A stretch of 64,000 nucleotides of DNA from contig NZ_LPUY01000134.1 of assembly GCF_001518015.1 (NCBI RefSeq), positions 1 through 64,000 on the forward strand, written 5' to 3'. The DNA is from Tritonibacter horizontis. Lineage in GTDB: Bacteria; Pseudomonadota; Alphaproteobacteria; Rhodobacterales; Rhodobacteraceae. Both the position numbers and the translations under genes were made by a program. Shown here piece after piece: positions 58,385 through 64,000 of the stretch; positions within the stretch are counted from its first letter, which is position 1; each line of letters starts with the position of its first letter. The notes below the pieces were generated by a model. It saw nothing but the letters and a program-made list of their open reading frames with translations, was not told the origin of the DNA and did no database searches.

Positions 58385-59557
58385 CTAGAGGGTGAGATAT
58401 TCGACCAGATCGTCGACCGCGGCGGCAGGCGCATTGGGGGGGTGCAGGACCAAGGCCTCCGCCTGCGCCAGAACCGAAAGAAGCGAGCTGTCCTGATTGT
58501 CAAAGGGCGTCAGACGGTCACCGGTCCACATGGCGCGCATGTAATGGGCGCGGGGGCCGTTTCGCGGCAGGGCAATGGCAAGGGGCGCGCGCTTCAGCCG
58601 GTCCGGCTGGTCCGGCAAGCCCAGCATCGCCTCCACCATCGGAACCACGAAGAGACGGCCGCAAACCATTGCAGACACAGGATTTCCGGGCAGGCCGACC
58701 ATGGCGCGCGGGCCGAAACGACCGGCCATCAGAGGCTTTCCGGGGCGCATCGCCACCTTATAGAATGACCGCTCCAGCCCGAGGCTTTGGGCGACGCCGG
58801 CCACCAGATCGTGATCGCCCACCGACGCGCCGCCGATGGTGACCACCAGATCGGCCCCTTCGGCAAGGGTAAAGGCAGTGCGCAACGCGCTGTCGGTGTC
58901 GCGCGCGATCGGCAGCACCCGAACCTCGGCGCCGTGCTGCTCCAGCAGTGCCTTCAGGCCGAAGGTGTTTGAAACGATGATCTGGTCCGGGCCGGGGGTC
59001 TGCCCCGGCATCACAAGCTCGTCGCCGGTCGAGAGCAGTGCGACAACGGGGCGCCGCCGCACAGGGAGCTCTGCGATGTTCATCGCCGCCAATAACGCCA
59101 CATCGGCGGGGCTCAGCCGGCGAGGGGCGGTGACCGTCTGGCCGACGGCGAAATCACACCCGCGGGCGCGGATGTTGCTGTTTGTGCCGGGGTCGTTGCT
59201 GAGGGTGATGAGGTCGCCCTTGCGGTGCACATCCTCTTGAATAACCACAAAACTTGCGCCTTGTGGCACCGGCGCGCCGGTAAAGATCCGCACTGCCTGA
59301 CCGGCGCCGACACGCCCCTGAAACCCATGGCCTGCGGCGGCTTCACCGACGACCTTGAACATGGCGTGCTGTTCGACCTCGGCCGCGTTCACCGCGTAGC
59401 CGTCCATCGCCGAAGCATCGAAGGGCGGCTGGTCGCGGCGGGCGGACACAGATGTTGCCAGCACGCGTCCCGCCGTATCGGCGAGGCGCAGGGTTTCCAC
59501 ATCCAGTGGCTTGACCAGATCCAGCAGCGCAGCCCGCGCGTCGGCAACGGAAATCAT
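58385..59557 (-). CDS. moeA: Molybdopterin molybdotransferase MoeA
   Basis: A 390-aa enzyme that inserts molybdenum into adenylylated molybdopterin. Seen: DQPPFDASAMDGYAV, RIFTGAPVPQGAS, LLSTGDELVMPGQTPGPDQI, IGGASVGDHDLV, and FGLPGNPVSAMV-type MVGLPGNPVSAMV. It starts 3 bp after moaC stops, so they are co-translated. Confidence 0.96.
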   Translation of the reverse strand: MISVADARAALLDLVKPLDVETLRLADTAGRVLATSVSARRDQPPFDASAMDGYAVNAAEVEQHAMFKVVGEAAAGHGFQGRVGAGQAVRIFTGAPVPQGASFVVIQEDVHRKGDLITLSNDPGTNSNIRARGCDFAVGQTVTAPRRLSPADVALLAAMNIAELPVRRRPVVALLSTGDELVMPGQTPGPDQIIVSNTFGLKALLEQHGAEVRVLPIARDTDSALRTAFTLAEGADLVVTIGGASVGDHDLVAGVAQSLGLERSFYKVAMRPGKPLMAGRFGPRAMVGLPGNPVSAMVCGRLFVVPMVEAMLGLPDQPDRLKRAPLAIALPRNGPRAHYMRAMWTGDRLTPFDNQDSSLLSVLAQAEALVLHPPNAPAAAVDDLVEYLTL

Positions 59558-59560
59558 CGC

Positions 59561-60031
59561 TCAGGCCTCATAGCGGCCGGATTTGCCGCCGTCCTTCAGC
59601 AGCACCCGGATGCCACCGATTTCCATCGCCTTGTCGACGGCTTTGGCCATGTCATAGACGGTGAGGCAGGCTGTGGAGACCGCTGTCAGCGCCTCCATTT
59701 CGACGCCGGTCTGGCCGGTGGTTTTCACCGTGGCCGCGACCCGCACCCCGGGCAGATCCGGGTCAAGCGTCAGCTCGACCGCGACCTTGGTGATCGGCAG
59801 CGGGTGACACAGTGGGATCAGATCGGCGGTTTTCTTGGCCCCCATGATGCCGGCGAGGCGCGCGACGGACAGAACATCGCCCTTTTTTGCCCGACCTTCG
59901 GCAATGATATCAAAGGTGTCCTGCGCCATCTTCACGTGGCCTTCGGCAACGGCAACGCGGGCGGTTACGGCTTTGTCGGAGACATCCACCATATGGGCGT
60001 CGCCTTTCTGATCGAAATGCGTCAGGGCCAT
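59561..60031 (-). CDS. moaC: Cyclic pyranopterin monophosphate synthase MoaC
   Basis: A 156-aa enzyme for an early step of molybdopterin synthesis. Seen: the N-terminal [31 protein letters not shown], and the C-terminal [21 protein letters not shown]. It starts 11 bp after trpC. Confidence 0.96.
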   Translation of the reverse strand: MALTHFDQKGDAHMVDVSDKAVTARVAVAEGHVKMAQDTFDIIAEGRAKKGDVLSVARLAGIMGAKKTADLIPLCHPLPITKVAVELTLDPDLPGVRVAATVKTTGQTGVEMEALTAVSTACLTVYDMAKAVDKAMEIGGIRVLLKDGGKSGRYEA

Positions 60032-60042
60032 GTTTGCGGTCC

Positions 60043-60855
60043 TTAGATGGCGCCGGGGACCAGCGGGTCGGCCAGCAGGGTACGGGTGGCTGCGGTCACG
60101 TCCTGTTGCCGCATCAGGCTTTCGCCGATCAGGAAACTGCGGGCGCCGTAGCGGGCCATATCGGCCAGATCCGCAGGCGTGGACAGGCCGCTTTCACAGA
60201 CGATGGACCGGTCTGGCGGCACCAGTCGCGACAGGTGGCGGGTGGTGTCCAGCGTCGTCTCAAAGGTCTTGAGATTGCGGTTGTTGATCCCCATCAAGGG
60301 CGATTTCAAATGGCAGGCGCGGGTCAGTTCGTCTTCGTTGTGGACCTCCAGCAGCACATCCATGTCCCATTCCAGGGCGCAGGCTTCCAGTTCGGCGGCT
60401 TGCTCGTCGGACACCGAGGCGAGGATGATCAGGATGCAATCGGCGCCCAGGGCGCGGGCCTCGACCACCTGATACGGATCATACATGAAATCCTTGCGCA
60501 GGCAGGGCAGATCGCAGGCGGCACGGGCCTGGACCAGAAAGTCCTTGGCCCCTTGAAAACTGGGCGTATCGGTCAGCACAGAGAGGCAATTGGCGCCGCC
60601 CTCGGCGTAGGCCTGGGCCAGAACCGCCGGATCGAAATCCTCGCGGATCAAGCCCTTGGAGGGGCTGGCTTTCTTGATCTCTGCAATCAGGCCATAGCCT
60701 TCGTGGGTTGCCTTGATCAGCTGATTGGCAAAACCGCGCACGGGGTCGGCGGCGCGGGCCTCTGCCTCCACCTCCGCCAGCGGCTTGGCGGCCTTGTCGG
60801 CGGCGACCTCTTCGAGTTTGTAGGCCTTGATCTTGTCGAGGATAGTGTCAGACAT
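60043..60855 (-). CDS. trpC: Indole-3-glycerol phosphate synthase
   Basis: A 270-aa TIM-barrel enzyme of tryptophan synthesis. Seen: [56 protein letters not shown]-type [11 protein letters not shown]. The start is ATG 60855; the frame extends upstream to 60981 through ung, which overlaps its first 8 bases. Confidence 0.96.
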   Translation of the reverse strand: MSDTILDKIKAYKLEEVAADKAAKPLAEVEAEARAADPVRGFANQLIKATHEGYGLIAEIKKASPSKGLIREDFDPAVLAQAYAEGGANCLSVLTDTPSFQGAKDFLVQARAACDLPCLRKDFMYDPYQVVEARALGADCILIILASVSDEQAAELEACALEWDMDVLLEVHNEDELTRACHLKSPLMGINNRNLKTFETTLDTTRHLSRLVPPDRSIVCESGLSTPADLADMARYGARSFLIGESLMRQQDVTAATRTLLADPLVPGAI

Positions 60856-61570
60856 CGGTAGGGTTCCCTGGGTTTGCCGGCGCTTGAGGGGCCGGTGGCT
60901 CGGTCCATGAAATGGCCGTCTCACCGCGCGCGGCAAGCCATGCGTTGATCGCCGAAAACGGGCGCGAGCCGAAAAATCCACGCCGTGCGGACAACGGCGA
61001 TGGGTGGGCCGTCCTGAGGATCAGGTGATCGCCGGGACGGATGTGTTTTTCAAGCGCCTGCGCCTGATTGCCCCACAGGACATAGGCGGTGGGGCGGCGC
61101 GAGGTGTGTTGCAGAACCTGATGCGCCAGCGCCTGCCAGCTAAGCGCCTTGTGGCCATTGGGGGTTCCGGCGGGCACGCTCAGAACAGTGTTCAACAACA
61201 AAACCCCCTGACGCGCCCATGGGCGCAGGTCGGCGGTCTTGGGACATGCACCAAGATCGGCCTGCATCTCTTTGAAAATATTGGCAAGAGACCGGGGCAG
61301 GGGATGGACATCTGGTGCGGCCGAAAAGGCAAGCCCATGGGCATGGCCGGGGGTCGGATAGGGATCCTGGCCGAGGATCACAACACGGGTCAGGTCTGGC
61401 GGCGTCAGCTGAAATGCGGCAAACCGCTGCGCGGCGGGCGGCAACACCGGCCGAGGTTCGGCCGCAAGGGCCGCCTCGATGCCCGGCAGGGTCTCGCGGA
61501 AGAACGCCAGATCCGCCCAGCCGCCCAGCCGGGCGTCCAGCGTCGACTGAGGCTCCGCCAGTGCCATCAT
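60848..61570 (-). CDS. ung: Uracil-DNA glycosylase (family 1)
   Basis: A 240-aa enzyme that removes uracil from DNA. The complete family 1 motifs are [19 protein letters not shown] (water-activating Asp), LLLNTVLSV, and [21 protein letters not shown]. It lies inside the trp operon, between trpD (ATGA overlap at its start) and trpC (8-bp overlap at its end). Confidence 0.95.
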   Translation of the reverse strand: MMALAEPQSTLDARLGGWADLAFFRETLPGIEAALAAEPRPVLPPAAQRFAAFQLTPPDLTRVVILGQDPYPTPGHAHGLAFSAAPDVHPLPRSLANIFKEMQADLGACPKTADLRPWARQGVLLLNTVLSVPAGTPNGHKALSWQALAHQVLQHTSRRPTAYVLWGNQAQALEKHIRPGDHLILRTAHPSPLSARRGFFGSRPFSAINAWLAARGETAISWTEPPAPQAPANPGNPTDV

Positions 61571-62589
61571 GCCGCCTCTGAGGTAATCCGGGCGACCTCG
61601 GTGATTTTCTGCAACGCGGCTCCACTGTCGATCGCTTCGGCCGCGCGTTCGGCGCCTTCCTTCAGCGTGCCGACGACCCCGGCAACCACCTGTGCAGCGG
61701 CGGAATTCAACAGCACCGCATCGCGGTAGGCCGAAGCCTCCCCGTTCAGCAGGGCGCGAAACGCCTGCGCGTTCTCGCTGGGGCTGCCGCCCAGGATGTC
61801 CTCGAAGGGGTGCACCGGCAGGCCGGCCTCTTCGGGGTGGACCTCAAACTCTGACAGCGTGCCATCCTCGTTGACGGCGCAGACCCAGCTGACGCCGGTA
61901 ATGGTCAGCTCGTCGGTGCCATCAGAGCCATGCACAAGCCAGGCTTTTTCGCTGCCGAGCTGTTGCAGGGTTTCCGCCATCGGCCGGATCAGGTCGCGGC
62001 TGAAGGCGCCCGTCAGCTGGCGGGTCACCCCGGCGGGATTGGTCAGCGGCCCGAGGATATTGAAGATCGTGCGGGTGCCCAATTCCTGACGGGTGGGCAT
62101 GACATGGGCGATGGCCGGGTGGTGCATCGGCGCCATCATAAAGCCGATCCCGGCTTCGTTCAGCGACTTTTCCACCACTTTGGGGCCGACCATGACCTTG
62201 ATCCCCATTTCGCCCAAGGCATCCGCCGCGCCGGATTTGGACGACAGGTTGCGGTTGCCGTGCTTGGCCACCGGCACGCCCGTCCCGGCCACCACAAAGG
62301 CGGTGGCGGTGGAGATATTCAGCGTCCCCTTGCCGTCGCCACCGGTGCCGACGATGTCCATCGCGCCCGCCGGGGCGGTGACCTTGTGGCATTTGGCGCG
62401 CATCACTGCGGCCGCGGCGGCGTATTCGTCCACCGTTTCACCGCGCGTGCGCAGCGCCATCAGCAGGCCGCCGATCTGGCTCGGGGTGGCCTCGCCGTTG
62501 AACAGCGCGGAAAACGCGGTCTCTGCTTCGGCGCGGGTCAGGGCACGATCGGCGGCAATGCCGATCAGGGGCTTCAGCGCATCACTCAT
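61567..62589 (-). CDS. trpD: Anthranilate phosphoribosyltransferase
   Basis: A 340-aa enzyme of tryptophan synthesis. Seen: [23 protein letters not shown] (phosphoribosyl pyrophosphate site), [21 protein letters not shown], and [11 protein letters not shown]. The ATG at 62589 overlaps the trpG stop (ATGA); the longer frame to 62931 is rejected. Confidence 0.97.
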   Translation of the reverse strand: MSDALKPLIGIAADRALTRAEAETAFSALFNGEATPSQIGGLLMALRTRGETVDEYAAAAAVMRAKCHKVTAPAGAMDIVGTGGDGKGTLNISTATAFVVAGTGVPVAKHGNRNLSSKSGAADALGEMGIKVMVGPKVVEKSLNEAGIGFMMAPMHHPAIAHVMPTRQELGTRTIFNILGPLTNPAGVTRQLTGAFSRDLIRPMAETLQQLGSEKAWLVHGSDGTDELTITGVSWVCAVNEDGTLSEFEVHPEEAGLPVHPFEDILGGSPSENAQAFRALLNGEASAYRDAVLLNSAAAQVVAGVVGTLKEGAERAAEAIDSGAALQKITEVARITSEAA

Positions 62590-63167
62590 GCCGGAACCTT
62601 CATTTCGTTCAGGAAATTCTGCAAGAGCGCATGCCCGTGCTCGGAGGCGATCGATTCCGGGTGGAATTGAACGCCGTGGATCGGCAGCGTCTTGTGCTGC
62701 AGGCCCATGATGGTGCCGTCTTCCAGCTCTGCCGTTACCTCTAGGCAATCGGGCAGGCTGTCGCGTTCCACCACCAACGAGTGATAGCGGGTCGCGGCAA
62801 ACGGCGAGGGCAGCCCGTGAAACAGACCGGTGTTCTGGTGCTGGACCTTGCCCATCTTGCCATGAACGATCTCGTGGCAGCGCACGACCTTGCCGCCGAA
62901 GGATTGACCGATGGTCTGGTGACCAAGGCAAACGCCCAGCAGGGGGGTGCGCGTCGCCGCCGCCGCTTCGGTCAGCGCCAGACAGATCCCGGCCTGATCC
63001 GGATCGCAGGGACCGGGGCTGAGCAGGATGCCGGCGGGGTTCATTGCCATGGCCTGCTGGACATCCAACGCATCGTTTCGCCAGACCTCGATCTCGGCGC
63101 CCAATTCGCCGAGGTAATGCACGAGATTATAGGTGAAGGAGTCGTAGTTGTCGATTAGCAGCAACAT
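62586..63167 (-). CDS. trpG: Anthranilate synthase glutamine amidotransferase component
   Basis: A 193-aa class I glutamine amidotransferase. Seen: [18 protein letters not shown] at the N-terminus, the nucleophile in LLGVCLGHQ, and HPES near the C-terminus. Start ATG 63167 matches the family start; the frame is open to 63233. trpE is not in the window. The right-hand neighbour is divergent, so trpG is the first gene of this leftward operon. Confidence 0.96.
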   Translation of the reverse strand: MLLLIDNYDSFTYNLVHYLGELGAEIEVWRNDALDVQQAMAMNPAGILLSPGPCDPDQAGICLALTEAAAATRTPLLGVCLGHQTIGQSFGGKVVRCHEIVHGKMGKVQHQNTGLFHGLPSPFAATRYHSLVVERDSLPDCLEVTAELEDGTIMGLQHKTLPIHGVQFHPESIASEHGHALLQNFLNEMKVPA

Positions 63168-63385
63168 CTTGGCACGCTCTTTTAAGGGTGGCGGGCCGGG
63201 GCCACGCCGAGATATAGTGGACGAACCATACATGTTCAGGGATGCAGGGCAGCGTCAAGGGCACATCCGGCAGACAACCGCATCCGGGCGTCGTTCGTGC
63301 GGTTGGACACGCGGCGGGATCCGAACAGGATGGCAGCCTAAAACGGGCAGCGCAGAACGGGCACAGGACAGAAGGCGACACAGGC

Positions 63386-64000
63386 ATGCGAGGATTTCTG
63401 GGAGGCGTGAGCACAGGGGCACTGGTGGCGATGGCCGGTGCGGCAATCTGGTCGCTGTCGGCCCCATTGCCACGCCCCATTGATGTGTCCGGCGACACCC
63501 CGGCGCCGATTCTGGCCCCGCGCGAGAATAGCGCCCTGCCGCAGGACAGGCCCGGTGCGGATTCCGACGTGGTCGAGGTCGCGCCCGTTGCGCCGCAGGA
63601 TCACGCCGGGGCCGACGATGGCAGCCCGGAGGACATTGATCAGGACGCACCGGACAGGCCCGAGGTGACCACCGCCGTGAGCGACGTGGACAGTGCCCGG
63701 ACCACCGCGGCGTTGGAGACCTCCGATATTGCGCCAGAAATCCGCGCGGGCACCGATACGCCGGTGGCGCCGGTACCGCAGGAGAGCGGCGAAACGCTGG
63801 TGGCTCCGGGTGCGGAAACCCTGCCGGAGGCGCCCGCCGCATCGGTGGCCGCACCGCAAGCCGCAACGGATGTCGCCCCCGGAATGCAGGCCCCCGATAC
63901 CGGCTCTGACGTGGCGGCGGTGACGGATCAGGCCACACAGGACAGTGAAACCGATGCGGCCTCGGACGCAGAGGGCACCACGCCGCAACCGCAAGCCCCG
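63386..64000 (+). CDS. Pro/Ala-rich exported protein, 3' truncated by the window edge
   Basis: The frame from ATG 63386 has no stop before the window ends (205 codons visible). It begins with a signal/anchor segment (RGFLGGVSTGALVAMAGAAIWSL, about residues 2-24) and continues as a low-complexity Ala/Pro/Asp/Glu/Thr stretch. Rhodobacterales carry a divergent polysaccharide deacetylase with a similar N-terminus beside trp genes; that identity is a guess because the catalytic part lies outside. Confidence 0.75.
   Translation, partial: MRGFLGGVSTGALVAMAGAAIWSLSAPLPRPIDVSGDTPAPILAPRENSALPQDRPGADSDVVEVAPVAPQDHAGADDGSPEDIDQDAPDRPEVTTAVSDVDSARTTAALETSDIAPEIRAGTDTPVAPVPQESGETLVAPGAETLPEAPAASVAAPQAATDVAPGMQAPDTGSDVAAVTDQATQDSETDAASDAEGTTPQPQAP

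Overview
The window is a high-GC chromosomal segment (64 kb, dense operons, short intergenic gaps) from an alphaproteobacterium of the order Rhodobacterales, most likely the Roseobacter group. The pointers are gene order (acyl-CoA dehydrogenase/HIBYL-CoA hydrolase/mmsB, gltX-comEC-lexA-moeA-moaC-trpCDG, tkt/coiled coil/zapA), GTTC-N7-GTTC LexA boxes of the alphaproteobacterial type, a fused indolepyruvate:ferredoxin oxidoreductase, and a holin/GH108 muramidase pair of the kind used by gene transfer agents. No rRNA, tRNA, insertion sequence, prophage or CRISPR array is visible.

Layout, left to right. 0.1-7.6 kb: Bcp peroxiredoxin divergent from a giant AsmA/YhdP-like protein, queA, an MFS carrier and a DUF924 protein. 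7.7-11.2 kb: an arsenic operon made of an ArsR-ArsC fusion, an arsenate-dedicated GAPDH and ArsJ, overlapping by ATGA/GTGA junctions and followed by a decayed 5' piece of an ACR3 arsenite pump. 11.4-17.2 kb: lipoamide dehydrogenase, an MFS protein, and uvrA behind a LexA box. 17.3-26 kb: valine/isobutyrate catabolism (isobutyryl-CoA dehydrogenase, HIBYL-CoA hydrolase, mmsB; mmsA with a divergent LysR regulator), interrupted by a TPR/O-GlcNAc-transferase-like protein and an L,D-transpeptidase. 26-33.5 kb: CBS protein, coaD, a 47-aa membrane peptide, gap, a DUF808 protein, transketolase, a coiled-coil protein and ZapA. 33.7-36.9 kb: purL, bolA, an untracked 41-aa membrane peptide and grxD. 36.9-42.9 kb: a candidate small RNA, LysR, the fused indolepyruvate oxidoreductase and an acyltransferase. 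42.9-50.7 kb: murI, argC, then a cytochrome c maturation locus (ccmE, ccmF, ccmH) split by a muramidase/holin pair, a DUF2087 protein and a PaaG-like isomerase. 50.8-57.3 kb: an RTX-repeat protein, gltA, gltX, comEC. 57.5-63.2 kb: leftward trpG-trpD-ung-trpC-moaC-moeA, then lexA with its own LexA box. At the right edge a secreted/anchored Pro/Ala-rich protein runs out of the window.

The observations most worth following are: the ArsR-ArsC fusion that makes arsenite while the adjacent ACR3 exporter is broken; the promoter-to-terminator small RNA at 37.2 kb; the lysis pair inside the ccm locus; the peptide coupled between bolA and grxD; and ung embedded in the trp operon. No wholly new system could be proven from sequence alone.
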